A program made the translations under genes and the position numbers. A stretch of 64,000 nt of DNA. Origin: Streptomyces sp. Isolate_45. GTDB taxonomy: Bacteria; Actinomycetota; Actinomycetes; Streptomycetales; Streptomycetaceae. Of this stretch, positions 37,169 to 46,104 are shown in pieces (positions within the stretch are counted from its first letter, which is position 1; every line of letters starts with the position of its first letter). Where the stretch lies: positions 1 to 64,000 of the forward strand of contig NZ_JANFAK020000026.1 of NCBI RefSeq assembly GCF_024721315.2, given 5' to 3'. The notes under the pieces were generated by a model, which ran no database searches, was not told the DNA's origin, and was given only the letters and a program-made list of their open reading frames with translations.

Positions 37169-37422
37169 GGGCGCTGCACCTGCGCGAGTCGCCGGTCGAG
37201 TTCGTGGTCAAGGTCGCTCTGCTCGGCGACGGTCGGCGCGTAGCCGTTCCAGGCCCGGAGCGCCGCCTGCGCCTTCTCCGCACGCTCCGCACGCTCGGCC
37301 GGCGTCAGCATCGTCTCGGCCAGCCGGGCCAGGTAGGCGCGCAGGGACAGACCCTCGGCGGCCGCGATCGCGGCCAGGCGCTCCTTCGCTTCCTCGGGGA
37401 TTCTCACGTTGGCATCGGACAT
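37165..37422 (-). CDS. vapB: Antitoxin partner of the VapC-like toxin (ribbon-helix-helix type)
   Basis: The small 85-residue protein begins MSDANVRIPEEAKERLAAIA, the start of a ribbon-helix-helix DNA-binding domain, followed by a long basic helix (ERAEKAQAALRAWNGY) that would wrap the toxin. The ATG at 37422 is preceded by GAAGGAG. It overlaps the toxin start by four bases, as in vapBC operons. The upstream region carries a 16-base palindrome and hexamer repeats that could be the autoregulatory operator. Confidence 0.75.
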   Translation of the reverse strand: MSDANVRIPEEAKERLAAIAAAEGLSLRAYLARLAETMLTPAERAERAEKAQAALRAWNGYAPTVAEQSDLDHELDRRLAQVQRP

Positions 37423-37448
37423 CGTGGTGCTCCTTCCCATGACCCCCA

Positions 37449-37506
37449 GGGTACGGGTACGGGTACGGGTACGGGTACGGGTACGTACCCATGACCCTAG
37501 GGTCAT
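37449..37506. promoter_or_regulatory. GGGTAC hexamer array and palindrome upstream of the toxin-antitoxin operon
   Basis: Six tandem GGGTAC hexamers lie at 37449-37484, bounded by the perfect palindrome ATGACCCTAGGGTCAT at 37491-37506; a related half-site ATGACCCCC lies at 37438-37446. The array is directly upstream of the antitoxin, and hence a strong candidate for its operator. Confidence 0.6.
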
Positions 37507-37739
37507 CGCGGCACGAGCGCCCGTCGGCGGGCGCGCGGAGCTGGCGCCCGTTCGCGGCGAGCCTGCGGGCGCTGCTCATTCTCATGGAATTCGCGGGCGT
37601 CAAGATCCGCGAACGACCCGGCGGCGGCGGTCGTCCGGTGGGTCGGGGAGTCGGTCATGGATGCGTCTACCGGCGCACGGGCACGGGGCATGCGGCATGC
37701 GGAGTGTCGCGGCCGGTGCGTGGGCGTTCATCGGTGTGG

Positions 37740-38462
37740 TTACTTCGTGTAGTTGTAGACCGTCGCCCGGGAGACGCCGAGTTGGTCGGCGATGAGTTGT
37801 GCGGAGCTCCGGGTCTCGAAGAAGCCCTCGCTGTGCAGCCGACGTACCAGCTCGCGTTTCTGATCACGGTTGAGGCCGCGCGGTGTGCTGAAGCGCTGCG
37901 CCGAGAAGGAGTCGATGGCCGAGCGGAGTTCGCGTCCGCCGCGGTCGCGCAGCGTCTCCAGCCCCTCGCCCTGGTGTTCGGCATCCGCGGCGACGAGGTT
38001 GGCCAGGGTCAGGGCCAGCGGGGACAAGGTGCTGACGTCCAGGTTCAGACACAGGGCCGCGACGTACCGTCCCTCGGCGTTCTTGATGCCGATCGAGGTG
38101 CTCTTGGCCGGACGCCCGTCGGGGAACCGGTTGCTGTAGTTCTGGATGACGCTGGGGTAGTCGGGGTCCGCGATCCGGCGCAGGCCCAGTTCGGTGGCTG
38201 AGTCGCCGACCTGCCGGCCGGACAGGTTGTTCTCGATGGTGCGGATGGCGTTGTCGGGGCGTCGCAGATCGTGCAGGACGACCTCGCACAGGCCGGGGAA
38301 CATGCGGCCGACGGCGACAGCGATGCGCTCGGCTTCCCGTACGAGGTGCTCGTCCTCCCGTGCGGTGCGCTCGTCTTCCGGTACGGCGGGCTGCTCGGAT
38401 ACCCGTACGGCGGGCAGGTCTGTGCGTTCGTCATCCGGTCGGCGGCCGGTGGGGTGCGTCAT
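37740..38462 (-). CDS. YheO/DauR-like helix-turn-helix regulator with PAS-like domain
   Basis: The 240-residue protein has a central YheO-like PAS domain (about residues 45-165; IENNLSGRQVGDSATELGLRR and KSTSIGIKNAEGRYVAALCLNLD) and a C-terminal DauR-type helix-turn-helix (RSSAQLIADQLGVSRATVYNY). Such proteins sense a small molecule and control adjacent amino-acid catabolism genes; DauR controls D-arginine use. It starts inside the end of the PLP-enzyme gene (ATGA overlap), so the enzyme and its regulator are one operon. An acidic, Pro-rich N-terminus of 40 residues precedes the sensor. Confidence 0.85.
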   Translation of the reverse strand: MTHPTGRRPDDERTDLPAVRVSEQPAVPEDERTAREDEHLVREAERIAVAVGRMFPGLCEVVLHDLRRPDNAIRTIENNLSGRQVGDSATELGLRRIADPDYPSVIQNYSNRFPDGRPAKSTSIGIKNAEGRYVAALCLNLDVSTLSPLALTLANLVAADAEHQGEGLETLRDRGGRELRSAIDSFSAQRFSTPRGLNRDQKRELVRRLHSEGFFETRSSAQLIADQLGVSRATVYNYTK

Positions 38463-39643
38463 CGCGTGATGCTCGCTTCCTGGGCGCCGTCACCGGGACC
38501 GTCGAACACCGCGGCCATCATCTCGGCGGACTTCAGCCCCGCGCCGGTGAGCACGACGACGGTCGTCTCGTCCGGAGCTATCTCTCCGATCGCGATGAAG
38601 TGATCGAGGGTCGCCGCGGCGACACTGCTGGTCGGCTCGGCGTACAAGCCGCGTGCGCTCAGGGCGCGGACGGCGGCACGGATCTCCTCCTCGGGGACGG
38701 CGTAGGCGCCGCCGTTGGAGCGGCGGATGGCCTCCACCGCCTCGGGCAGCCGGACCGGGTGCGCGATGGACGCGCCCTCGGCGATCGTCGGCACCCGCTC
38801 GCCGCGGTCGGCCGGGTCGATGCCGTTGAACGTGTCGGCGATGGTCGCCCAGTGCTCGGGTTGCCCGACGAACAGGCGCGGGCGCTTGTCGATCTGTCCG
38901 GCGTCGAGCAGTTCGCCGAACGCGAGGTCGCACCCGATGATGTTGCTGCCGGCCCCGGCCACGAGGACTACGTTGTCCGGCGCGGTGAAGCCGAGGGACT
39001 CCCACATCTCGTAGGCGATGGTCTTGGTGCCCTGGATGAACATGGGGTGCCAGTTGTGACTGGCGTACGGGACCCGCTCCGACTGCCGGATCGCCTCGTC
39101 CGAGACTTCGGCGCGGGTACCGTCCACAAGTTCGATCTCGGCTCCGTAGGCACGGGCCTGAAGAATCTTGGCCGCCGATGTGGCGGCGGGAACGATGATC
39201 CTGGCCCGGATGCCGGCAGCGGCGGCGTAGGCGGCCACCGCGGCACCGCCGTTGCCCGAACTGTCCTCGAGTACGTGCTCGGCGCCGTGCGCGGCGAGGT
39301 GGGAGATCATCACCGATACGCCCCGGTCCTTGAAGCTGGAAGTCGGGTTGAACCACTCCAGCTTGAAGTGGACGCGCCGGCCGGCCCAGTCGAGCGGGAC
39401 CATCGGCGTACATCCTTCGCCCAGGCTCACCCGGTGGGCGGCCGGAACGGGCAGGGCCGCGTGGTAACGCCACAGGGACCGTTCGGTGGTGTCGATCTGC
39501 TCGGGACGCAGGCCCGGCAGCGCACTGACGGCGAGGGGGCTGCCGTCCTTGCCCCGCCAGCGGGGGTCGTCCAGGGAATAGCGCTCTCCGGACCGGTCGT
39601 ACAGGTCGGGGGCGGCGACGGCCACAGGCTGTTCGGCGTTCAT
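38459..39643 (-). CDS. PLP-dependent threonine synthase/ammonia-lyase-like enzyme
   Basis: The protein (394 residues) is a fold-type II PLP enzyme: the PLP lysine lies in PTSSFKDRGVSVMI, the Asn/Gly phosphate loop is SSGNGGAAVAAYAAAAG, and the C-terminal Gly-rich segment is VLTGAGLKS. These match threonine synthase and diaminopropionate ammonia-lyase relatives. The reaction cannot be fixed from sequence alone. The linked DauR-like regulator suggests amino-acid catabolism rather than threonine biosynthesis. ATG 39643 has AGGAG at some distance; the usual GAGGT-like sequence lies nearer. Confidence 0.82.
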   Translation of the reverse strand: MNAEQPVAVAAPDLYDRSGERYSLDDPRWRGKDGSPLAVSALPGLRPEQIDTTERSLWRYHAALPVPAAHRVSLGEGCTPMVPLDWAGRRVHFKLEWFNPTSSFKDRGVSVMISHLAAHGAEHVLEDSSGNGGAAVAAYAAAAGIRARIIVPAATSAAKILQARAYGAEIELVDGTRAEVSDEAIRQSERVPYASHNWHPMFIQGTKTIAYEMWESLGFTAPDNVVLVAGAGSNIIGCDLAFGELLDAGQIDKRPRLFVGQPEHWATIADTFNGIDPADRGERVPTIAEGASIAHPVRLPEAVEAIRRSNGGAYAVPEEEIRAAVRALSARGLYAEPTSSVAAATLDHFIAIGEIAPDETTVVVLTGAGLKSAEMMAAVFDGPGDGAQEASITR

Positions 39644-40214
39644 GGGAGGTCCGGCTCCTACTCGCTCGACGTGCTGCCGTGCCTTGCTGGATCTCTCGAC
39701 CCGGCAAGGCACCCTGTGCCATGTTAGACGACCTATCCAGACTTGGATATAAAGTCCAGTCCTCGCGGATGCGGCGCACTGCGCCGACCCCTCGGTTTAC
39801 CAGGGCGGTCCGAGGGGACGAAGCCGTTCGGACCGCCCATCGTGCTGGGCCTGACGGGCTGCCAGGCCAAGATCCTGCGCGTTAGGGGATCAGCTCGCGC
39901 AGCCAGTCGATGGCCGCCCGGACGGCGCCGCTGACCGCGCCGCCAACAGCGGCGTCCCGAACTCCCCCACGGGAGCGGTCACGGCGTCGGCGGTTCGTCG
40001 AATCCGCTCCCTGCTTCTTGTTTGTTGCGCTTGCGCTTGCCGCTGGACATGGCGGAGGTTCCTCACCTCGGGGACAACGGGTCGGCCGGCCGGCTTGTTG
40101 TCCACCGTGGGGCCCGGCGGAGCGACCACTCCGAGATGCGACGAGAGAGTAAGTCAGCGGCACATAAACGCAGTTCCCGCGGTGGGCGGGAGGTCGAGTG
40201 GCGATGATGGTGCG
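39644..40214. other. Intergenic stretch with doubtful small frames
   Basis: The left part must hold the promoter of the PLP-enzyme operon, near the inverted repeat GACTT-N6-AAGTC around 39750. A minus-strand frame around 39882-40163 ends with VGGAVSGAVRAAIDWLRELI, similar in character to small Streptomyces hypothetical proteins, and another frame offers the start MSSGKRKRNKQEAG, so a small gene with a frameshift may exist. Confidence 0.4.
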
Positions 40215-41768
40215 ATGAGAGGCGACGGCGCGGGAGCGGGGCGGAAGTTCGGTGGGCGGACCGCGGGCTCGGCCCGTCCGATTGCGCGTCCGGTGCTGCC
40301 ACCGGGCCCCCTGAGTGATCTCAAGGGCCTTCTACATCGGACGTACCTCGCCGCGGGACCGCCCACGCTGGACGACATGGAGCGGTTGCTTCGCGACGAC
40401 CGGTTCCTGGCGTGCCCGTCCCGGGACACCATCGGCCGCATCCTCGGGGGCCGTGAGTTGCCGCCGAAGCAGGCCGATGTGCTCGCTCTGGTGCGTCTGC
40501 TGACGGAGATGACGGCGGGAGACGCCGAGCACGCGAGCCGGGAGGCCGCGCGCCTGTGGACGCGGGCCCAGCTGACGGAGCCGCTGGGCACACCCGTCGG
40601 GGAGCTCGACCCGCACGATCTCGAAGTGCACCGCGCCATCGATTTCGACCCGACCCAATCCGATTCGGTCGGGCCCGGCGCGGCCCCAGGGTTGCCCGCG
40701 TACGTGCGCCGCGGCCACGACGATCGGCTCGATGACCTCGTCGACGCGGCTCTCGAGGGCCGAAGCGGTCTGGCGCTCCTGGTCGGGACGTCCTCCACGG
40801 GCAAGACGCGTGCCTGCTGGGAGGCGATCCAGCGCCTGAAGTCCCAGAAGTGGCGGTTGTGGCAACCACTCCACCCCGACCGCCCCCGCGCGGCTCTCGC
40901 GGAACTCCCCCAGGTCGGTCCCCGGACGGTGGTGTGGCTGAACGAGGCGCACGAGTATCTGCTGGATCCGGAGCACGGTGAGGCGGTCGCCGCAGGACTG
41001 CGGGTCCTGCTCGCCGACGAAAGGTACGCGCCGGTGCTGGTCCTCGGCACCATCTGGCCCGGGCCCGGTTACTTCGACGACGTGGCGTACGAACCGCTCC
41101 AGGGCCGACCCGACCCGCACGGCCAGGCACGCCTCCTGGTCGCCGGGCGCGCTCTGAGCGTCCGTGGACAGTTCGAACCGGAACTCGTGGACGCCCTGCG
41201 AACCTCGCGGGACCCGCGTGTTGCCGAAGCGGCCCACCGGGCGCGGGACGGGATGATCACCCAGTACCTTGCCGCGGTGCCCGAGCTGCTCCAGCTGTGC
41301 GACATGGTGCAGCCCGGACCGAAGGCGTTGCTGACCGCGGCCATGGACGCCCGCCGACTCGGCCACCCCAGGGGTCTGCCCCTGCCGTTCCTCGCGGATG
41401 CGGCCGAGGCCTACCTCTCGGATTCCGAATGGGACCTGCTGCCGGACGATTGGTGCGAGCAGGCGCTGTCGCTGCTGACCCGGCCGGTCAAAGGTGCCCG
41501 CGGGCCGCTCCACCTCCAAAAGCGTGCCAGAGGCTCCGGACAGGTGCCCACCACCGGGGCGGGCGATGCCGGTCCCGTCTACCAGCTCGCGGACTTCCTC
41601 GAACAGCATGGCCGCTCGGCACGGCGGCATGCCCGCGTCCCCGGCATCTTCTGGGCGGCGGCGATCCGGCACTGCACCGCGGACACCGCGCGCGTCCTCG
41701 CCGAGGAGTCACCCTGCGGGAGGTGGCTGACCGACTCGCCAGGAGGGGCGGCGTCGACGTCGCCCTGA
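40215..41768 (+). CDS. P-loop NTPase/TPR signalling protein, N-terminal part before an apparent frameshift
   Basis: The first 517 residues contain an N-terminal helical domain with a cro-like helix-turn-helix look (PSRDTIGRILGGRELPPK), a P-loop GTSSTGKT near residue 192, and a STAND-like ATPase body (VWLNEAHEYLLDPEHGE; VLVLGTIWPG). This pattern is common in Streptomyces large regulatory ATPases with C-terminal TPR. After about 41705 the frame becomes Arg/Ser-rich and stops, whereas homologous coding continues in the +1-related frame (ADTARVLAEE followed by TLREVADRLARRG). A missing base at about 41708 would explain it. Confidence 0.65.
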   Translation: MRGDGAGAGRKFGGRTAGSARPIARPVLPPGPLSDLKGLLHRTYLAAGPPTLDDMERLLRDDRFLACPSRDTIGRILGGRELPPKQADVLALVRLLTEMTAGDAEHASREAARLWTRAQLTEPLGTPVGELDPHDLEVHRAIDFDPTQSDSVGPGAAPGLPAYVRRGHDDRLDDLVDAALEGRSGLALLVGTSSTGKTRACWEAIQRLKSQKWRLWQPLHPDRPRAALAELPQVGPRTVVWLNEAHEYLLDPEHGEAVAAGLRVLLADERYAPVLVLGTIWPGPGYFDDVAYEPLQGRPDPHGQARLLVAGRALSVRGQFEPELVDALRTSRDPRVAEAAHRARDGMITQYLAAVPELLQLCDMVQPGPKALLTAAMDARRLGHPRGLPLPFLADAAEAYLSDSEWDLLPDDWCEQALSLLTRPVKGARGPLHLQKRARGSGQVPTTGAGDAGPVYQLADFLEQHGRSARRHARVPGIFWAAAIRHCTADTARVLAEESPCGRWLTDSPGGAASTSP

Positions 41769-42445
41769 AATGGCTCGTCCACGCACCCGGGGTGCGGGGC
41801 CCCGAGGTCCTCCTGCACGAGGGGGTCCTGAACGAGCAAGCCCACCGGCTCGGCCCGGCACTGCGCTGCTATCGGGAGGCAGGCGCGGTGGGCAGTACGT
41901 ACGCTCTGCGGCAGGCGGCACGCCTCCTCGTCGTGGACGGACGGTTCGATGAAGCCCTCGGATGCCTGGACGAAGCGGCAGGAGGAGGGGACAGCAAGGC
42001 GCTCACCGAAGCCGCATCCCACCTCGGACGCGCCGGCAGGGTCGACGAGGCGCTGGTCTGGCACGAGCGCGCGGTCGCCGCCGGTGAGTTCCACGCCCTG
42101 ATTTCGGCCTACTTCGCGCTCGCGGGCGCCGGGCGCCCGGACGAGGCGCGGCTATGGCGACGCCGCGCAGTGGCGGCGGGAGTGGTGCAGGACGCCGACA
42201 TGCCGGACATGAAACCGGCGGCCGCGAAGTACGAGGGCCGGGCTGGCGTCGATCCGGACACGGTGCTGGAGGAGTGCGAGCGCGAGGTCAGATGCGGCAG
42301 CCTCTCGGTGAAGGGGGCGGCCACGGCGCTCGAGAGGGCGGGGCAGATGCACCCGGCGCAGGGGCTACGCCGGTTCGGGTGGGATCCGGACGGTGGCGTC
42401 GCCCGCCCGTGGAAGCTGACCCCAGCACCTTCCCACCCTCGGTGA
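41709..42445 (+). CDS. TPR-rich C-terminal part of the same gene after the frameshift
   Basis: This frame carries tetratricopeptide-like helix pairs: LGPALRCYREAGAVGSTYAL, DEALGCLDEAAGGGDSKAL, DEALVWHERAVAAGEFHAL and DEARLWRRRAVAAG. Four repeats are visible. The segment lacks its own start or ribosome site in a plausible place, and continues the upstream P-loop gene. It ends 300 bases before the RiPP cluster, on the same strand. Whether it serves that cluster is unknown. Confidence 0.6.
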
Positions 42446-42742
42446 ACCGGCCCGGGACTGGTCGGACCCGCGCTCCGGCAGCCGGATGTCCATCGGCTCC
42501 TTCATCCGGCTCGCGCGGACCCGTCGCCCCCCGCACGACCTCACGGCGATCACCCGGAGCCCGGTCCCGCGATCGACTGCGTCGCCGCAGGAGCCCGGCC
42601 TCCACCGGGTGATCGTTTCAACAAAACGTTGTACTGTCGGCGTTCCGTGCCCGGCGAGTTCCCGGGCACGTCCGGCGGCCGGGCGTCGGAGGATGCCGGG
42701 CAGCAGCCCCCGCACCGGCCGCATCGCGAGGATGTGGGGGGA
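42446..42742. other. Promoter region of the RiPP cluster
   Basis: A 297-base gap without a credible gene. A local AT-rich island (TTTCAACAAAACGTTGTACT, around 42616-42635) stands out against the GC background and holds the dyad CAAC-N5-GTTG, suggesting a promoter or regulator site for lanB. The ribosome site GGGGGA lies just before the lanB ATG. Confidence 0.4.
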
Positions 42743-45700
42743 ATGCGGTTGTACACGCACATGGACGCGGCCCTGGTACGGGCCGCCGCGGTGCCGGGCG
42801 ACCGGCAACTGCCGCCCTGGCCCGCGCTCGACGCCGCCTCCGAGGCCCGGACCGGGCCCTGGCGGCGGTGGCTGGAGCAGGTCTGGGAGTACGAGGGGGT
42901 CGCGGAGGCCGTCGAGGTTGCCAGCCCGGCGCTGGCCCGGGGCGTACAGGACGTGTGCGCGGGCCGTACCGTCAAGCCGAAGCAGGTACGGCGGACCGTG
43001 GTGTCGATGGTCCGCTACCTCCTGCGGATGGGGCACCGGGCGACCCCCTTCGGGCTGTTCGCGGGCGTCGCGCCCGCCCGCGTCGGCGGGCAGCCCGGGG
43101 CTCGCTGGGGGGAACGCGACCGGCACCGCGCCGTGGTGCGGGCCGGAGCCGGCTGGCTCGCCGAGGTCGTCGGCCTCCTGGAGGCCTGCCCCGAGCTGCT
43201 GCGACGGCTCCCGGTCGTGGTCGACAACACCGCGTTCGTCCGCAACGGCCGCCTCGTGGTGCCGTTCCAGCAGCCGCCGCACGGAGCCGGGCAGGGCGCG
43301 ACAGAAGTGACGGTCCGTCACACCCGCGCGGTGCGGCTGGTACTGGACGCGGCCCGGTTACCGCTGCCCGTCGCCGACCTCGCCGGGAAGCTGGCCGGCG
43401 AGTACCCCGACATCCCGCTCCGGGCCGTCGAAGGCCTCCTGGCCGAGCTGGTGGCGCGGCGGGTCCTGCTCACCTCCCTGCGCGCCCCCATGACGGTCAC
43501 CGACGCCCTCGGCCACCTCGTCGACCGCCTCGCGGAGGCGGACGCCGGGACGATCCCTGCGGTCGCGCCGACACTGCGGGAACTCACGGCCCTCCGCCAC
43601 GACATGGACCGGCACAACACGGCCGACGCGCGGGCCCGTCCGGCGCTCCGCGCCGGGATCGTCACCCGGATGCGGGCGCTCTCGGGCACCGCCGAGCACC
43701 CCCTCATGGTCGACCTGCTCCTCGACTGCGCCCTGACCCTTCCGCAGGCGGTGGCCCGGGAGGCCGAGCGGGCGGTGACCGCGTTGACGCGGCTGACGCC
43801 GTACCCGTCCGGCGCACCGGAGTGGCGGGACTACCACGAGCGTTTCCTGGAACGCTACGGCCCGGGCGCCGTCGTCCCCCTGCGCGAACTCCTCGACCCC
43901 GAGACCGGTCTCGGCTGGCCCGCCGGGTACCAGGGCTCGGTACTGGAACCGCCGGGCACCCCGCTGACCCTCCGCGACGAGCGCCTGATCGCCCTGGCGC
44001 AGCGGGCCGCCGTCGACGGCGTACCGGAAGTGGTGCTCGACGACCGGGCCCTGGACGCGCTCGCGGGCCCCGCGCCCCTGGTACCGCCGCTCGTTCCGGC
44101 CCACGCCGAGCTCTACTTCCACCTCCAGGCGCCCACCCGGGAGGCACTGGCCGGAGGGGACTTCCGCCTCGTCGTCGGCGCCCTGTCACCGGCCGCGGGC
44201 ACCACGACCGGCCGCTTCGTCGACCTGCTGGACGGGCCCGACCGGGACCGTATGCGCGCCCTGTACGCCGGTCTGCCGACGGAGGAGAGCGGGGCCGTGG
44301 CGGCCCAGGTCTCCAGCCCGCCGCTGCTGGTCGCCACCGAGAACATCGCCAGGGTCCCCGTGATGCTGCCGCTCCTGATCTCCCTCGCGGAGCACGGCGG
44401 GGACGGCGGCGGCGAGGGAGTCGGCGACCGCGGCAGTACGGTCGCGGCCGCCGACTCCCTCGCGGTCCGCGGCGACCTGCACCGGCTCCGGCTCGTGGAA
44501 ACGTCCACCGGACGGACCGTCGAACCGACCGTCCTGAACGCCGTGGAGCCCACCCGCTTCACCCAGCCGCCGGCCCGGTTCCTGTGCGAACTGCCCCGGG
44601 CCGGCGCGGCCGTCGCGCCGTTCGTCTGGGGCGCCGCCCGCCGCGCGCCGTTCCTGCCGCGCGTTCGGTACGGGCGCACCGTGCTGGCGCCCGCCCGCTG
44701 GACCGTGACCGCCGACGATCTCCCCGCACCCGGGGCCCCCTCCGACGAGTGGGCTCGGGAACTGCGGAACTGGCGCCGTCGCTTCCGCATGCCCCCGGCG
44801 GTCTTCCTCGGGGACGACGACCGCCGTCTGCGCCTCGACCTGGACGAACCGGGCCACCTCCCGCTGTTGCGCGACGAACTCGACCGCGCCGGGCGGGTGA
44901 CGCTGCACGAGGCTCCGGAACCGGGGTCACTGGGGTGGTTCGACGGCCACGCCCACGAGATCGCCATGCCGTTCACGGCCGCCGCCGGCCATGGGACGGC
45001 GCCGCCGCCGGGAGGCGCCAGGAGGGCCGAAGTCGTCCCGTCGGTGCGGGAGTTCGGTCACCTGCCGGGCGCGTCCCGATGGGCGTACGTCAAGCTGTAC
45101 GGGCATCCGGCCCGGCACGCCGAGATCCTCACGGGGCACCTGCCCGCCCTCCTGGCCGAGTGGGGGAACCCGCCCGCGTGGTGGTTCGTGCGCTACCGGG
45201 ACCCCGAACCCCACCTGCGGCTGCGCTTCCCCGTCTCGCCCGGCGACGGCTCCTTCGAACGCATCGGCGCGTGGACGGCGGGCCTGCGCCGGGCCGGCCT
45301 GGCGGGCCGCGCGCAGTGGGACACCTACTACCCGGAGAGCGGTCGTTACGGGCAGGGGCCGCTGATGGCGGCCGCCGAGGCCGCGTTCGCGGCCGACTCC
45401 ACGGCCGCGGTCGCGCAGCTACGGCTCACCGCGGCGGGCGGGGTACGGCCCGCAGCGCTCACGGCCGCCGGATTCACGGATCTGGCGCGGGCGTTCACCG
45501 GTGGTCCGCGGGCCGGGGCGCGTTGGCTGGTCGGCGGCATCGCGAAGGCATCGGGACCCGGCCCGGAGCGGTCCGCGCAGGAGGAGGCGGCCCGGCTGGC
45601 CGACCCGGTCGACGGCCCGACGGCCCTGCGGCCGCTCCCCGGCGGCGAGGAGGTCCTGCGGGCGTGGGAGCGGCGCGCCGAAGCGGTGGCCGGCTACGCG

Positions 45701-45883
45701 GAGCTGCTCGACCGCGAGGGGAGCCGCGGGGTGGGTCCGGGCCGTGACGCGGTGCTGGGCTCGCTGCTTCACATGCACCACATCCGGGTGATCGGGCTCG
45801 ACGACGCATCCGAACGGGAGTGTCTGAGGCTGGCCCGCTCGGCCGCCCAGTCCTGGACGGCCCGCCGGGAGAGCGCCGGCTGA
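42743..45883 (+). CDS. Full-length LanB-type lantibiotic dehydratase (glutamylation plus elimination domains)
   Basis: The 1046-residue protein is a class I (tRNA-Glu dependent) dehydratase. The N-terminal glutamylation domain begins at once and carries the family motif GHRATPFGLFAGVAPA near residue 100. The C-terminal SpaB_C elimination domain starts near residue 780 (WAYVKLYGHPARHAEI, then PAWWFVRYRDPEPHLRLRF). In thiopeptide and goadsporin clusters these two domains are usually separate proteins; here they are fused as in NisB. It should convert Ser/Thr of the precursor to dehydroamino acids. It begins the cluster and a terminator follows it directly, so it is its own transcript. Confidence 0.9.
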   Translation: MRLYTHMDAALVRAAAVPGDRQLPPWPALDAASEARTGPWRRWLEQVWEYEGVAEAVEVASPALARGVQDVCAGRTVKPKQVRRTVVSMVRYLLRMGHRATPFGLFAGVAPARVGGQPGARWGERDRHRAVVRAGAGWLAEVVGLLEACPELLRRLPVVVDNTAFVRNGRLVVPFQQPPHGAGQGATEVTVRHTRAVRLVLDAARLPLPVADLAGKLAGEYPDIPLRAVEGLLAELVARRVLLTSLRAPMTVTDALGHLVDRLAEADAGTIPAVAPTLRELTALRHDMDRHNTADARARPALRAGIVTRMRALSGTAEHPLMVDLLLDCALTLPQAVAREAERAVTALTRLTPYPSGAPEWRDYHERFLERYGPGAVVPLRELLDPETGLGWPAGYQGSVLEPPGTPLTLRDERLIALAQRAAVDGVPEVVLDDRALDALAGPAPLVPPLVPAHAELYFHLQAPTREALAGGDFRLVVGALSPAAGTTTGRFVDLLDGPDRDRMRALYAGLPTEESGAVAAQVSSPPLLVATENIARVPVMLPLLISLAEHGGDGGGEGVGDRGSTVAAADSLAVRGDLHRLRLVETSTGRTVEPTVLNAVEPTRFTQPPARFLCELPRAGAAVAPFVWGAARRAPFLPRVRYGRTVLAPARWTVTADDLPAPGAPSDEWARELRNWRRRFRMPPAVFLGDDDRRLRLDLDEPGHLPLLRDELDRAGRVTLHEAPEPGSLGWFDGHAHEIAMPFTAAAGHGTAPPPGGARRAEVVPSVREFGHLPGASRWAYVKLYGHPARHAEILTGHLPALLAEWGNPPAWWFVRYRDPEPHLRLRFPVSPGDGSFERIGAWTAGLRRAGLAGRAQWDTYYPESGRYGQGPLMAAAEAAFAADSTAAVAQLRLTAAGGVRPAALTAAGFTDLARAFTGGPRAGARWLVGGIAKASGPGPERSAQEEAARLADPVDGPTALRPLPGGEEVLRAWERRAEAVAGYAELLDREGSRGVGPGRDAVLGSLLHMHHIRVIGLDDASERECLRLARSAAQSWTARRESAG

Positions 45884-45900
45884 CAGCCCGTACCGAGCGA

Positions 45901-45931
45901 GGCGCCCCGCCGGGGTCACCGGCGGGGCGCC
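45901..45931 (+). terminator. Terminator hairpin after the dehydratase gene
   Basis: GGCGCCCCGCCGG and CCGGCGGGGCGCC are perfect 13-base arms around a 5-base loop. It lies 18 bases after the stop of the dehydratase gene and separates it from the rest of the cluster. Confidence 0.85.
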
Positions 45932-46005
45932 CTCGCATGTGTGGACCTATGCGGGGAATGGAGAATTCCGGCCCGCCTTATGTGTCTTCCTCCGAAACGA
46001 CCCCG

Positions 46006-46034
46006 TTCACACTGCCGAAACTTGTGCTTTATGA
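46006..46034 (+). promoter_or_regulatory. Promoter candidate for the leader-binding protein/precursor unit
   Basis: TTCACA at 46006-46011 and TTATGA at 46029-46034 are 17 bases apart, close to a sigma-70 promoter, in a stretch of clearly lower GC content between the dehydratase terminator and the next gene. GGGGGGAG is the ribosome site at 46094-46101. Confidence 0.45.
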
Positions 46035-46104
46035 ACTATTTGCATGGCCGCAACGCCTCGTGTTGAGTTCTGGATCAAGAGCAGTCACAACCGGGGGGAG
46101 TGAA

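Noticed and set aside
42868..45747. Very long plus-strand frame of about 960 codons inside the dehydratase gene
   Set aside because: It is an Arg/Gly/Pro-rich shadow of the LanB gene in another frame.
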